30,086 nt of DNA from Comamonas sp. lk (lineage in GTDB: Bacteria; Pseudomonadota; Gammaproteobacteria; Burkholderiales; Burkholderiaceae_C), in NCBI GenBank assembly GCA_945898105.1, contig CAMDHL010000001.1, positions 1 to 30,086 on the forward strand, read 5' to 3'. Of the stretch, positions 1 through 8,461 are shown piece after piece. The position numbers and the translations under genes are program-made. The notes below the pieces were generated by a model. It saw nothing but the letters and a program-made list of their open reading frames with translations. It was not told the DNA's origin and did not search any database. Numbering within the stretch: the first letter of the stretch is position 1; every line of letters starts with the position of its first letter.

Positions 1-17
1 GCGGCGCAAGGCAGGCT

Positions 18-1442
18 TTAGAGCGCGAAAATTTTTCCAGGGTTCAAGATGTTGTGTGGGTCCAATGCCTGCTTGATAGCACGCATCATGGCCACCGCGC
101 CAGCTCCGGTTTCATTCACCAGAAACTCCATTTTGTGCAAACCCACGCCATGCTCACCGGTACAGGTGCCGCCCAGGCGCAAAGCACGTGTCACCAACTG
201 CGCATTAAGTTGCTCGGCGGTTTCGCGTTCCTGCGCGTTATCCGGATCAATCAGGTAACCCATATGAAAATTGCCGTCGCCCACATGACCTACCATGAAG
301 TAGGGGATGCCCGCGGCATTCGCCTCGTCTACGGAATCGAGCAGCGCATCGGCCAATTTGGAAATAGGCACGCAGGTATCGGTGGTCACGCAGCGGCAAC
401 CCGGACGCGACTGGATACCGGCAAAGTAGGCGTTATGCCGGGCTGTCCACAGGCGGGTGCGCTCCTCCGGGGTGTCTGCCCACTGAAAGCCATGGCCGTG
501 GTTGTCGCTCACGATCTCCTGCACCGTGGTGATCTGCTCCTGCACACCCGCAGGTGAACCGTGGAATTCCATCAGCATCATCGGCCCTTCAGTCAGATCC
601 AGCTTTGAATGCTGGTTCACCATTCGCACGGTGTTGCCGTCTAGCAATTCGCAGCGGGCAATCGGTACGCCCAGTTGAATAATCTGGATGGTGGTGTTGA
701 CAGCATCGGCCAGTGAGGAAAAAGCACAAGTCGCCGCCATGACCGCTTCGGGCAAGGGGTAAAGCTTGAGCGTGATTTCTGTGATCACGCCCAATGTGCC
801 TTCGCTGCCCACCATCAAACGCGTCAGGTCATAACCGGCTGAAGACTTTTTCGCACCGGTGCCGGTGCGGATCACCTCGCCGCTGGCAGTAACCACCTGC
901 AAGGCCAGCACGTTCTCGCGCATGGTGCCATAGCGGACAGCATTGGTGCCGCTGGCGCGGGTGGCGCACATCCCCCCCAGGCTGGCATCGGCCCCCGGGT
1001 CAATGGGGAAAAACAAGCCCGCCGATTTCACTGCTTCATTGAGCTGCTTGCGCGTCACACCGGGTTGCACGGTGACGGTCAAGTCATCGCCGTTGATTGA
1101 CAGTACTTTGTTCATGCGACTGACATCCAGGCTGATACCGCCCTGCACCGCCAGCAAATGCCCTTCCAAAGAGGAGCCCACACCAAAAGGAATGACCGGC
1201 GCTAAAAACTGCGCGGCCAGTTGCACGGCGGCGGCCACGTCGTCGGTGGACTCGGCAAACACGACGGCCAACGGGGGTGGGGCTTGCATGGCAGATTCGT
1301 CACGCCCATGCTGCTCGCGCACCACCATGGCGGTGGAGCACTGAGCGCCAAAGCGCGCTTGTAACTGCTCTAAAAAAGCCGGCGCAATAGGGCGCTCGGT
1401 AAGAGATGGCATGAGCGAAGCGGCAACAAGAGGTGCATTCAT
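18..1442 (-). CDS. FAD-binding D-lactate/glycolate-type dehydrogenase
   Basis: This is a 474-residue flavoprotein of the GlcD/D-lactate dehydrogenase (cytochrome) family, which oxidises a 2-hydroxy acid to the 2-oxo acid and passes electrons to the respiratory chain. The N-terminal FAD-binding domain shows PFGVGSSLEGH at about 85-95, the DPGADASLGG segment at about 148, and GSEGTLGVITE at 212-222. The C-terminal FAD-oxidase domain shows GHVGDGNFH at 385-393, GEHGVG near 430 and the family ending NPGKIF. The length is normal for the family. The ATG start is preceded by AGAAGGA on the reverse strand. No partner subunits (glcE, glcF) are present, which favours a single-subunit D-lactate dehydrogenase over glycolate oxidase. 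The exact substrate cannot be fixed from sequence. It is transcribed away from the DUF1993 gene. Confidence 0.9.
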   Translation of the reverse strand: MNAPLVAASLMPSLTERPIAPAFLEQLQARFGAQCSTAMVVREQHGRDESAMQAPPPLAVVFAESTDDVAAAVQLAAQFLAPVIPFGVGSSLEGHLLAVQGGISLDVSRMNKVLSINGDDLTVTVQPGVTRKQLNEAVKSAGLFFPIDPGADASLGGMCATRASGTNAVRYGTMRENVLALQVVTASGEVIRTGTGAKKSSAGYDLTRLMVGSEGTLGVITEITLKLYPLPEAVMAATCAFSSLADAVNTTIQIIQLGVPIARCELLDGNTVRMVNQHSKLDLTEGPMMLMEFHGSPAGVQEQITTVQEIVSDNHGHGFQWADTPEERTRLWTARHNAYFAGIQSRPGCRCVTTDTCVPISKLADALLDSVDEANAAGIPYFMVGHVGDGNFHMGYLIDPDNAQERETAEQLNAQLVTRALRLGGTCTGEHGVGLHKMEFLVNETGAGAVAMMRAIKQALDPHNILNPGKIFAL

Positions 1443-1579
1443 AGCCGAAATCCTTCTAATCTGGGGTGCGGGTAGCTTAGAGTGCCAAGCATAACGCCAG
1501 CCCTGCCCGGCGGCGCGGGGTCGCTAAGATAGCGCCGCGCTAAACCGGCGCCAGCCATTTATTACCCGAGACAACCCCC

Positions 1580-2086
1580 ATGACGATTTCCATGTACCAC
1601 GCCAGCGCGCCGCGCCTGGCCAATGCCCTCACCAATTTATCCACCCTTCTGACCAAAGCCCAGGCGCATGTCCAAGCTAAAAAAATAGATCCCGCCGCGA
1701 TCATCGATTTCCGGCTCTACCCCGATATGTTGAGCTTTAAGCGGCAAATCCAGATTGCCAGCGATACCTGCAAAGGCGTGATGGCACGTCTGGCCGGTGT
1801 GGAAATCCCAGCCTACGAGGACAAAGAGCAAAGTTTTGAGGACCTGCAAGCGCGCATCGCCAAGACTATCGCCTATATCGAGAGCTTCACCCCTGCGCAG
1901 ATTGATGGCACCGAGGACAAAGACATTGTGACCAAGCGCGGCGATACCGAAACCCATTACAAAGGCATGCAGTTTTTACTCGGTCACGCCCTGCCTAATG
2001 TGTACTTCCACGTGTCCATGGCCTATAGCATCTTGCGCCACAATGGAGTGGAAGTCGGCAAGCGCGACTACCTCGGAAAAATCTAA
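1580..2086 (+). CDS. DUF1993 family protein
   Basis: This 168-residue protein matches the DUF1993 family. It begins MTISMYHASAPRL, is largely helical, has a central region with FRLYPDMLSFKRQIQ, and has the late HVSMAYSILRHNGVEVGK segment typical of the family. DUF1993 proteins have a DinB-like four-helix bundle appearance and no established function. It has no signal peptide or membrane segment. The next gene begins 68 bases downstream, after a perfect hairpin, so cotranscription is possible but not certain. No clear Shine-Dalgarno sequence is visible before the ATG. Confidence 0.82.
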   Translation: MTISMYHASAPRLANALTNLSTLLTKAQAHVQAKKIDPAAIIDFRLYPDMLSFKRQIQIASDTCKGVMARLAGVEIPAYEDKEQSFEDLQARIAKTIAYIESFTPAQIDGTEDKDIVTKRGDTETHYKGMQFLLGHALPNVYFHVSMAYSILRHNGVEVGKRDYLGKI

Positions 2087-2097
2087 ATCCATCCGGC

Positions 2098-2127
2098 GCG
2101 GCCTGCTGAACTGATTAAGCAGGCCGC
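2098..2127 (+). other. Perfect 10-bp hairpin between DUF1993 and the methionine synthase
   Basis: GCGGCCTGCT (2098-2107) and AGCAGGCCGC (2118-2127) are perfect inverted repeats around a 10-base loop. No T-tract follows, so it is not a classical intrinsic terminator. It could be a factor-assisted terminator or an mRNA-stabilising element, and it may set the boundary between the two genes. Confidence 0.5.
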
Positions 2128-2154
2128 ACACCACGCAAGACAGGAGATAAGCCT

Positions 2155-3186
2155 ATGTTCCCCACCGCCATCGCCGGCAGCCTGCCCAAACCGGACTGGT
2201 TGGCCGAGCCACAAAAGCTTTGGCCCGAATGGCGCGCCAGCGGCGAAGCCCTGGCGCAGACCAAGGCCGATGCCACGCTGTTGTGGATCAAGACTCAAGA
2301 GGACGCGGGCCTTGACGTCATCGGCGACGGTGAGCAGGCCCGCCAGCACTTTGTGCATGGTTTTGTGGAGCAGGTCGAAGGCATCGACTTTGAAAACAAA
2401 GTGCGCATGGGCATACGCGATAACCGCTACGACGCCATGGTGCCCCAGGTGATGGGGCCGCTGCGCCTTAAAGGCCGGGTGCATGCCATGGAAGCCCAAC
2501 TGGCCCGCGCGCATACCCAGCGCACCCTGAAATTCACCCTGCCTGGCCCGATGACGATTGTCGACACCGTAGCCGACCAGTACTACGGCGGCGGGCGCGA
2601 AGGCCGCATCAAAATGGCTTTTGCCTTTGCCGAGTTGCTCAACGCCGAGGCTCTGGCACTGCAAGCCGACGGCGTTGACATCGTGCAGTTTGACGAACCC
2701 GCTTTCAATGTCTATATGGATGACGCAGCCGACTGGGGTGTAAAAGCGCTGGAGCGTGCCGCGGAGGGCCTGACTTGCAAAACCGCCGTACATATTTGCT
2801 ACGGCTACGGTATCAAGGCCAATGTGGATTGGAAAAATACCTTGGGCCACGAGTGGCGCCAGTATGAAAAAGTGTTTCCGGCGCTGGCCAAGAGCAGCAT
2901 CCACCAAGTCAGCCTGGAATGTGCCAATTCGCACGTGCCTATGGATTTGATGGCCTTACTCGAAGGCAAGGAAGTGATGGTGGGCGTGATCGACGTGGCC
3001 TCCGACGTGGTGGAGACGCCCGAGGAAGTGGCCGACACCATTGGCCGCGCTTTGCAGTTCGTGCCCAAGATGAAGCTGACCGCCTGCACCAACTGCGGCA
3101 TGGCCCCCATGGACCGAAGCATTGCAACGCGCAAGCTGTATGCACTGGCCCAGGGCGCTGAAATAGCGCGCCAGCGCCACGGATAA
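2155..3186 (+). CDS. Core-MetE methionine synthase (MesD-like)
   Basis: This 343-residue protein corresponds to the catalytic C-terminal half of cobalamin-independent methionine synthase. It transfers a methyl group to homocysteine using a bound zinc. The start AGSLPKPDWL, the VQFDEPAFN segment near 168-176, AVHICYGYG (H203, C205) and CTNCGMAP (C324) are the family signature, and H203, C205 and C324 are probable zinc ligands. It lacks the N-terminal folate-binding half of MetE. From memory, its closest described group is the folate-independent MesD family, which works with an oxygen-dependent partner, MesX (DUF1852). No MesX is encoded in this window. AGGAGA sits just before the ATG. Calling it plain MetE would be misleading because of its length. 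Confidence 0.83.
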   Translation: MFPTAIAGSLPKPDWLAEPQKLWPEWRASGEALAQTKADATLLWIKTQEDAGLDVIGDGEQARQHFVHGFVEQVEGIDFENKVRMGIRDNRYDAMVPQVMGPLRLKGRVHAMEAQLARAHTQRTLKFTLPGPMTIVDTVADQYYGGGREGRIKMAFAFAELLNAEALALQADGVDIVQFDEPAFNVYMDDAADWGVKALERAAEGLTCKTAVHICYGYGIKANVDWKNTLGHEWRQYEKVFPALAKSSIHQVSLECANSHVPMDLMALLEGKEVMVGVIDVASDVVETPEEVADTIGRALQFVPKMKLTACTNCGMAPMDRSIATRKLYALAQGAEIARQRHG

Positions 3187-3239
3187 ACCCGGCTTGAAAT
3201 CGGTCCGTTTGCAAGCCATTGACTGTAAAGGCAGCAGCC

Positions 3240-3830
3240 ATGTCCAAAACTATTGAATTCTTTTTTGATTTCGGCAGCCCCACGACCTACCTGGCCAACA
3301 CGCAGCTAACCAAGTTGGCGCACGAATGCGGCGCACACCTGGTGTACCGGCCGATGCTCTTGGGCGGCGTATTCAAAGCCACGGGCAATGCCAGCCCAGT
3401 GACGGTGCCGGCCAAGGGCCGCTGGATGGGCGTTGACATGCAACGCTGGGCCGAACTCTATGGCGTGCCCTTTGCCTTCAACCCGCATTTCCCCATCAAC
3501 ACCTTAACTCTGATGCGCGGAGCCTGCGGTATGCAAATGCGGCATCCCGACACGCTGGGGCGCTATATCGATGCGGTGTTCGAGGCCATGTGGGTTACGC
3601 CTTGCAACATGGGCGACCCGCAGGTGCTGGCCCAGGTGCTGGGCGCAGCTGGTTTTGAGGCGCAGGCCTTTATGGATTTAGTCGCAGACCCGCAAGTCAA
3701 AGCCCAACTGATCAGCAATACCGACGAAGCGGTGGCGCGCGGCGTGTTTGGTGCGCCGACCATGTTTGTGGGCGACCACATGTTTTTCGGTCAAGACCGG
3801 CTCGAGTTTGTGCGAAAAGCACTGGCCTAA
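3240..3830 (+). CDS. 2-hydroxychromene-2-carboxylate isomerase-like (DsbA/GST-kappa family)
   Basis: This 196-residue thioredoxin-fold protein belongs to the DsbA-like/GST-kappa family that includes the glutathione-dependent isomerase NahD of naphthalene breakdown. The N-terminal FFFDFGSPTTYLA carries the serine that in NahD contacts glutathione. The C-terminal GVFGAPTMFVGDHMFFGQDRL is the conserved thioredoxin-fold end. The ATG at 3240 follows an AAGG box; a TTG seven codons upstream is the only alternative. No aromatic ring-cleavage genes are nearby, so the substrate in this host is unknown. It lies 53 bases after the methionine synthase and 41 bases before the FabH-like gene, in a probable operon. 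Confidence 0.85.
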   Translation: MSKTIEFFFDFGSPTTYLANTQLTKLAHECGAHLVYRPMLLGGVFKATGNASPVTVPAKGRWMGVDMQRWAELYGVPFAFNPHFPINTLTLMRGACGMQMRHPDTLGRYIDAVFEAMWVTPCNMGDPQVLAQVLGAAGFEAQAFMDLVADPQVKAQLISNTDEAVARGVFGAPTMFVGDHMFFGQDRLEFVRKALA

Positions 3831-3871
3831 AGCCCTTGCGCGCGAGCGCTGCCAAAAATTAAGGAAAACCT

Positions 3872-4990
3872 ATGCATCGCGTTGCTATCAGCAGCACAGG
3901 CCTGTTTACACCGCCGCACACCATTAGCAACGAAGAGCTGGTGCAGGCCTATAACGACTACGCCGCGCTGGAAAACAAGCTGCATGCCGATGCAATTGCC
4001 GCCGGCACACACAGCGCCCTGACTGAATCGAGCGTCGAGTTCATCGAAAAAGCCTCCGGCATAAAGAGCCGCTACGTCATGGAAAAGCAAGGCGTTCTGG
4101 ACCCCGAGCGTATGCGTCCGCGCTTTACGCCGCGCCCGGACAGCGAGATTTCCATGATGGCCGAAATTGGCGTTCTGGCCTGCCAGGAGGCATTGAAAGC
4201 CGCCGGCAAAACCGCCGCAGATGTGGATGGCCTGATTTGCGCTGCTGCCAATATGCAGAGGCCTTACCCGGCCATGGGCGTGGAAATTCAAACCGCACTG
4301 GGCATTCATGGTTACGCCTTTGACATGAACGTGGCGTGCTCGTCCGCCACCTTTGCGCTGGAGCTGGCCTACAACGCGGTGCGCACCGGCCAGTCGCGCG
4401 CGGTGCTGGTAGTGAACCCGGAAATTACCTCTGCACATTTGGCCTGGAAAGACCGCGACTGCCATTTCATTTTTGGCGACGTGTGTACGGCGATCTTGGT
4501 CGAGCGTCTGGATCTGGCGCCTCAGAGCGCTTTCGAAATTCTGGGTACCCGCTTGCTCAGCACTTTTTCCAACAACATCCGCAACAACCAGGGCTTTATG
4601 TCCCGCGCGGAAGACCGCGACCCGGACGATCGAGACCAACTCTTCCGGCAGGAAGGCCGAAAAGTCTTCAAAGAAGTCTGTCCCATGGCGGCCGAGCACA
4701 TCGAAAATCATTTGCAAAGCCTGGGCTTGACACCTGCACAGGTGCGCCGCTTCTGGCTGCACCAGGCCAATCTGTCGATGAATCAGTTCATCATCCGCCA
4801 CCTGCTCGGGCGCGACGCCAGCGCCGACGAAGCGCCCGTCATCCTGGACGAATTTGCCAACACCGCGTCGGCGGGTTCCATCATTTCTTTTCACCGCAAT
4901 AAAGCCGACATCCAAAGCGGCGAAACCGGCGTCATTTGCTCGTTCGGCGCCGGTTACTCAATTGGCAGTGTGATTGTGCGCAAGACCTGA
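3872..4990 (+). CDS. Beta-ketoacyl-ACP synthase III, long FabH-like type
   Basis: This 372-residue thiolase-fold enzyme condenses an acyl-CoA starter with malonyl-ACP. The catalytic triad is visible: C156 in VACSSA, H297 in WLHQAN and N330 in FANTASAG. It is longer than housekeeping FabH (about 317 residues). From memory it resembles the Pseudomonas aeruginosa PA3286 type, which takes octanoyl-CoA from beta-oxidation into fatty acid synthesis. The extra length is mostly an N-terminal insertion with a YNDYAALEN stretch at about 27-35. AAGGAAAA precedes the ATG. It ends the forward run that begins at the methionine synthase. Its preferred chain length is inferred from the family. Confidence 0.88.
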   Translation: MHRVAISSTGLFTPPHTISNEELVQAYNDYAALENKLHADAIAAGTHSALTESSVEFIEKASGIKSRYVMEKQGVLDPERMRPRFTPRPDSEISMMAEIGVLACQEALKAAGKTAADVDGLICAAANMQRPYPAMGVEIQTALGIHGYAFDMNVACSSATFALELAYNAVRTGQSRAVLVVNPEITSAHLAWKDRDCHFIFGDVCTAILVERLDLAPQSAFEILGTRLLSTFSNNIRNNQGFMSRAEDRDPDDRDQLFRQEGRKVFKEVCPMAAEHIENHLQSLGLTPAQVRRFWLHQANLSMNQFIIRHLLGRDASADEAPVILDEFANTASAGSIISFHRNKADIQSGETGVICSFGAGYSIGSVIVRKT

Positions 4991-5010
4991 AAGCCGGATG
5001 GCGATCCCAG

Positions 5011-5041
5011 GAAAGTTAGTGCCACCCACTTTCTTTTTATT
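5011..5041 (+). terminator. Putative intrinsic terminator after the FabH-like gene
   Basis: GAAAGT (5011-5016) pairs with ACTTTC (5028-5033), and TTTTTATT follows directly. The stem is short, but its place between the FabH-like gene and the xyl promoter region suits a terminator. Confidence 0.45.
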
Positions 5042-5199
5042 GAAGCCCTGGGGCAAAGGCTGCGCGGCGCCACTTTCGATCAGCCGCCCTGGTGCCAATG
5101 CACGTCCTACATGGGGCCTCCAAACACACTTGGTAGAAGTTAATCTTTAGACCATTTGCCAAAAAAGATATTTCTTTTGGGTATTAGGGTTACTACCAA

Positions 5200-5228
5200 T
5201 AGAAAGTTCAACCCAGCCTAATGATAAT
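5200..5228 (+). promoter_or_regulatory. Putative sigma70 promoter of the xyl operon
   Basis: TAGAAA at 5200-5205 and GATAAT at 5223-5228 have a 17-base spacing and match the -35 and -10 consensus at four and five of six positions. The -10 box runs into the 25-bp inverted repeat at 5226-5250, a natural arrangement for repression. Transcription would start near 5235, leaving a leader of about 100 bases before xylF. This is consensus matching only. Confidence 0.4.
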
Positions 5229-5250
5229 TCGTTCGCTAGTCGAACTAATT
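5226..5250. promoter_or_regulatory. Probable XylR operator (25-bp inverted repeat)
   Basis: The arms are AATTcGTTCG (5226-5235) and CGAACtAATT (5241-5250), symmetric at nine of ten positions around the 5-base spacer CTAGT. It is the only strong palindrome upstream of xylF. The operon encodes a ROK repressor, a family that typically binds such repeats in xyl promoters and releases them with xylose. Assignment to this XylR is by context. Confidence 0.65.
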
Positions 5251-5338
5251 CATGCAAAACATGTCTGAATGGGGAGCAATCGACCGGTAACCTAAATCAA
5301 TGATGCCCTGCGGGGCAAGTTACTAACGGAGAAAACGC

Positions 5339-6358
5339 ATGAAACTAAAGAGTCACCTCAGCGCGCTGGCCATCGCATTGGCCGCAGGCTCATCTTTTGC
5401 CCAACTGGTCGTCGGCGTGAGCTACGACGCATTCCAAGAAGAACGCTGGAAAACTGACGAGGCGGCCATCAAAGCGGAATTGGCCAAGTCAGGCGCAAAG
5501 TACATCATGTCCGATGCCGGCGCTTCCACTGAGAAGCAGTTGTCTGACATCGACGGCCTGATCGCTAAGGGCGCCAAAGTCCTGATCATCTTGGGTCGCG
5601 ACAAAGACGCCATCCTTCCTGCTGTGAACAAAGCGGCGCAGCAAAAAATCCCCGTGATCGCCTACGACCGTCTGTTCGAAGCACCTGGCGTGACTTACAT
5701 CACCTTTGACAACAAGGAAGTCGGCCGCATGACTGCGCGCGCCATCCTGGCAGTCAAACCAAAGGGTAACTTCGCCATCATCAAGGGCGACCCGGGTGAC
5801 GCGAACGCCAACTTCCTGCGTGAAGGCCAGGGCGAAGTGCTGGCTGATGCCATCAAAAAGGGCGACGTGAAGATCGTGGGCGAAGAGTTCACCGCCGGCT
5901 GGAATCCACAGAACGCGCAAAAGAACATGGAACAGATCCTGACCAAAACCGGCAACAAGGTTGACGCTGTGGTTGCCCAAAACGACGGCATGGCCGGAGG
6001 TGTGGTCGCTGCTTTGACCGCGAAGGGTTTGCAAGGTATTCCAGTCTCCGGTCAAGACGGTGACCTGGCTGCGCTGAACCGCGTGGCCCTGGGCACCCAA
6101 ACCGTGTCGGTCTGGAAGAACTCAGCTGACCTGGGTACTGCTGCCGCCAAAGCGGCCGTGGAACTGGGTGCTGGCAAGCCCGTAACTGGTGCTGCTGACT
6201 GGGCGGGCGGCGAGAAGAAGATGACCCTGAAGTCCATCTTCCTCAAGCCCATCCCCGTCACTAAGGACAACTTGGATGTCGTGCTCAAAGCGGGCCACAT
6301 CTCCAAGCAAGCCCTTTGCAAAGGTGTGGACGCTTCGAAAGTGGCCGTCTGCAAATAA
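5339..6358 (+). CDS. xylF: D-xylose ABC transporter substrate-binding protein
   Basis: This 339-residue periplasmic protein binds D-xylose and delivers it to XylHG. A cleavable signal peptide runs about residues 1-21 and ends in SSFA before QLVVGVSYD. The mature protein has the two-lobed sugar-binding fold and the family segments [15 protein letters not shown] near 110, [11 protein letters not shown] and SGQDGD. These match XylF in sequence and length (about 330). GGAGA precedes the ATG. It is first in xylFHGRBA and is followed by a strong hairpin, so it may be expressed above the downstream genes. A C-terminal pair of cysteines ([12 protein letters not shown]) could form a disulfide. Confidence 0.95.
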   Translation: MKLKSHLSALAIALAAGSSFAQLVVGVSYDAFQEERWKTDEAAIKAELAKSGAKYIMSDAGASTEKQLSDIDGLIAKGAKVLIILGRDKDAILPAVNKAAQQKIPVIAYDRLFEAPGVTYITFDNKEVGRMTARAILAVKPKGNFAIIKGDPGDANANFLREGQGEVLADAIKKGDVKIVGEEFTAGWNPQNAQKNMEQILTKTGNKVDAVVAQNDGMAGGVVAALTAKGLQGIPVSGQDGDLAALNRVALGTQTVSVWKNSADLGTAAAKAAVELGAGKPVTGAADWAGGEKKMTLKSIFLKPIPVTKDNLDVVLKAGHISKQALCKGVDASKVAVCK

Positions 6359-6386
6359 GCTGCTGACCTGAAGCACTGAAGACCCC

Positions 6387-6415
6387 AACATCGCGGGCCA
6401 TGAGCCCGCGGTGTT
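6387..6415 (+). other. Stable hairpin in the xylF-xylH gap
   Basis: AACATCGCGGGC (6387-6398) pairs with GCCCGCGGTGTT (6404-6415) over 12 positions with one G-T wobble and a 5-base CATGA loop. GTTTC follows, so the U-tract is weak. Such a hairpin after a binding-protein gene usually shields the upstream message or partly terminates, giving more XylF than XylH and XylG. Confidence 0.65.
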
Positions 6416-6439
6416 GTTTCTGACACCCAGGAATCTGTA

Positions 6440-7630
6440 ATGAATATTGACTGGCAAACCCTCAAACGTGCCCAGATTGACTGGCGCATGGTGCTCATGT
6501 CGGCCGTGCTGATAGTGATTGCACTGGTTTTCAACATATTGTCCGAGGGCATATTTTTGTCGCCGGAAAACCTATACAACATCGCCCAGCAAACGGCTGT
6601 GGTGGGTATCTTGGCCACCGTTATGGTGCTGATTATTGTGGCGCGCCACATCGACCTGTCGGTCGGCTCGGTGATGGGCTTTGTGGGCGTGCTAATTGCA
6701 TTTTTGATCTATACCGCCAACTGGTCCTGGCAGGCCGCCTGCCTGATGGGCCTGGCCGCTGCGATTGCGGTGTCCATGTACCAGGGCGCCCTCACTGCGT
6801 TTATCGGCGTTCCCTCCTTCGTCGTAACCCTGGGCGGTCTCATGTCCTTCCGTGGCGCGGCTTATCTTGTCGCAGACGGTAAGACTCAGCCTTTGGCAGA
6901 CCCCTTTTTCCTCAAACTCGGCGGCGGCTACAACGGCGGCATCGGCACCACGGCCAGTTGGATTTTGGCCGCCCTGCTCTGCCTGGGCCTGCTTTTGTCC
7001 ATGCTGAACAAGCGACGCGCCAAAAAAGCCTATGGCGTCCCGACCAACCCCGCCTTGGTGGATCTGCTACTGGCGCTTATTCCTATGGCCATAGTCATTG
7101 CGTTTGTTGCCACCATGAACGCCTATCACATCCCCAACAAAGATGCGCCCCAGGGCATACCGATCCCGGTGCTGATCTGGGGTGCGGTGGCCTTAGTCAT
7201 TTCATTCCTGGTACACCGCACGCGCTTTGGTCGCTATATCTTTGCCATCGGAGGCAATCCGGATGCGGCGGCGCTGGTAGGCATCCCGGTCCGGCGCGTC
7301 ACCATGCTGCTTTTCATTCTGTTGGCGGTGCTAATCACCATCGCCGCAATCGTCGCCATCTCGCGCCTCAACGCGGGCACCAACTCGCTGGGCAATAACC
7401 TGGAGTTGCTGGTCATTGCCGCCACCGTCATCGGCGGCACCGCGTTGGCTGGTGGCAGCGGCACCATCATCGGCTCGGTCTTGGGTGCATTGATCATGCA
7501 ATGCATCGACAGTGGCATGCTTTTGCTCGACGTTTCCATTGGTACCCGCTACATCATCATTGGCCAGGTTCTGATTGCCGCCGTTGTATTCGACGTGGCC
7601 TATCGCAAATGGACGGGAGACACACTGTGA
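6440..7630 (+). CDS. xylH: D-xylose ABC transporter permease
   Basis: This 396-residue inner-membrane protein forms the xylose channel. It has about ten hydrophobic segments and the family motifs [18 protein letters not shown] near 67-84, [17 protein letters not shown] near 122-138, [20 protein letters not shown] near 262-281 and [19 protein letters not shown] near 331-349. The length agrees with E. coli XylH (about 393). The ATG follows CAGGAATC. It overlaps the xylG start by four bases, so translation of the two is coupled. Confidence 0.94.
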   Translation: MNIDWQTLKRAQIDWRMVLMSAVLIVIALVFNILSEGIFLSPENLYNIAQQTAVVGILATVMVLIIVARHIDLSVGSVMGFVGVLIAFLIYTANWSWQAACLMGLAAAIAVSMYQGALTAFIGVPSFVVTLGGLMSFRGAAYLVADGKTQPLADPFFLKLGGGYNGGIGTTASWILAALLCLGLLLSMLNKRRAKKAYGVPTNPALVDLLLALIPMAIVIAFVATMNAYHIPNKDAPQGIPIPVLIWGAVALVISFLVHRTRFGRYIFAIGGNPDAAALVGIPVRRVTMLLFILLAVLITIAAIVAISRLNAGTNSLGNNLELLVIAATVIGGTALAGGSGTIIGSVLGALIMQCIDSGMLLLDVSIGTRYIIIGQVLIAAVVFDVAYRKWTGDTL

Positions 7631-8442
7631 ACGGCATTGACACCACCACACTGGGTAAGCCAGCGGTCGATACCAGTCGCTGTCTGGTTGAGCTTCGCAA
7701 CATACGCAAAGCCTTTGGCGGGGTACACGCGGTCGACGATGTGAGCCTGAACCTCTACCCCGGCGAAGTAGTAGCCGTTCTGGGTCATAACGGTGCCGGC
7801 AAATCCACACTCATGAAAATGCTTGCCGGAGCCTATCCGATTGACAGCGGCGAGGTGTTTTTATCCGGTGAAAAAGCGCTTATTCGTTCACCCTCAGACG
7901 CCCAGAATTTGGGCATCGAATCGATTTACCAGACCCTGGCGCTGGCCGACAACTTGGACGCCGTGGCAAATCTATTTTTGGGGCGCGAGTTGCTCACGCG
8001 CTGGCGCACGCTGGATGACCACCGCATGGACGCCGACGCCCGTAAGGTGTTTCAACGCCTGAATAAAAACTTCACCAATATACGCATCCCCGTGCGCCGT
8101 CTCTCCGGTGGGCAACGCCAGGTAGTAGCGATTTCCCGGGCCATCTATTTCAACGCCCGCATACTCATCATGGACGAGCCGACCGCTGCATTGGGGCCCG
8201 AGGAAACGGCGATGGTTGGTAACCTGATACATCAGCTCAAAGCCGAAGGCGTCGGTATCTTTTTGATCAGCCATGACATGCACGACGTGTTCGCCCTGAG
8301 CGACCGCCTTGCAGTGATGAAAAACGGCAAACGTATTGGCACCTACCGAACGCAAGACGTCACCGAGGACGAAGTGTTGGGCATGATCATCGCGGGCAAA
8401 GCACCTGCAGGCAAAGAACAGACCGAGCGCCCCGCGCGATAG
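7627..8442 (+). CDS. xylG: D-xylose ABC transporter ATP-binding protein, single-domain form
   Basis: This 271-residue ATPase energises xylose uptake. Walker A is GHNGAGKS at 53-60, the Q-loop Q102, the signature LSGGQ at 149-153, Walker B IMDEP with D173 and E174, and the switch histidine H206. E. coli XylG has two fused ATPase domains (about 513 residues). This protein has one and ends soon after it, as in the FrcA-like group, so it probably works as a homodimer. The start is GTG at 7627, overlapping the xylH stop as GTGA with GGGAGA upstream. An open frame continues farther upstream but only inside xylH. No frameshifted second domain follows; xylR begins at once. Confidence 0.9.
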   Translation: MNGIDTTTLGKPAVDTSRCLVELRNIRKAFGGVHAVDDVSLNLYPGEVVAVLGHNGAGKSTLMKMLAGAYPIDSGEVFLSGEKALIRSPSDAQNLGIESIYQTLALADNLDAVANLFLGRELLTRWRTLDDHRMDADARKVFQRLNKNFTNIRIPVRRLSGGQRQVVAISRAIYFNARILIMDEPTAALGPEETAMVGNLIHQLKAEGVGIFLISHDMHDVFALSDRLAVMKNGKRIGTYRTQDVTEDEVLGMIIAGKAPAGKEQTERPAR

Positions 8443-8461
8443 TGACTGAGTGACTCAGGCC

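Noticed and set aside
2098..2127. Riboswitch (SAM or cobalamin) before the methionine synthase
   Set aside because: Only one simple hairpin is present in a 68-base gap, too little for a known riboswitch class.
3827..4915. Long open frame (362 codons) on the reverse strand opposite the FabH-like gene
   Set aside because: It mirrors a gene with intact catalytic motifs, has no recognisable domain and is a GC-driven antisense frame.
7501..7626. Longer XylG starting at 7501
   Set aside because: The added residues are an out-of-frame reading of xylH; GTG at 7627 with GGGAGA and a 4-base overlap is the better start.
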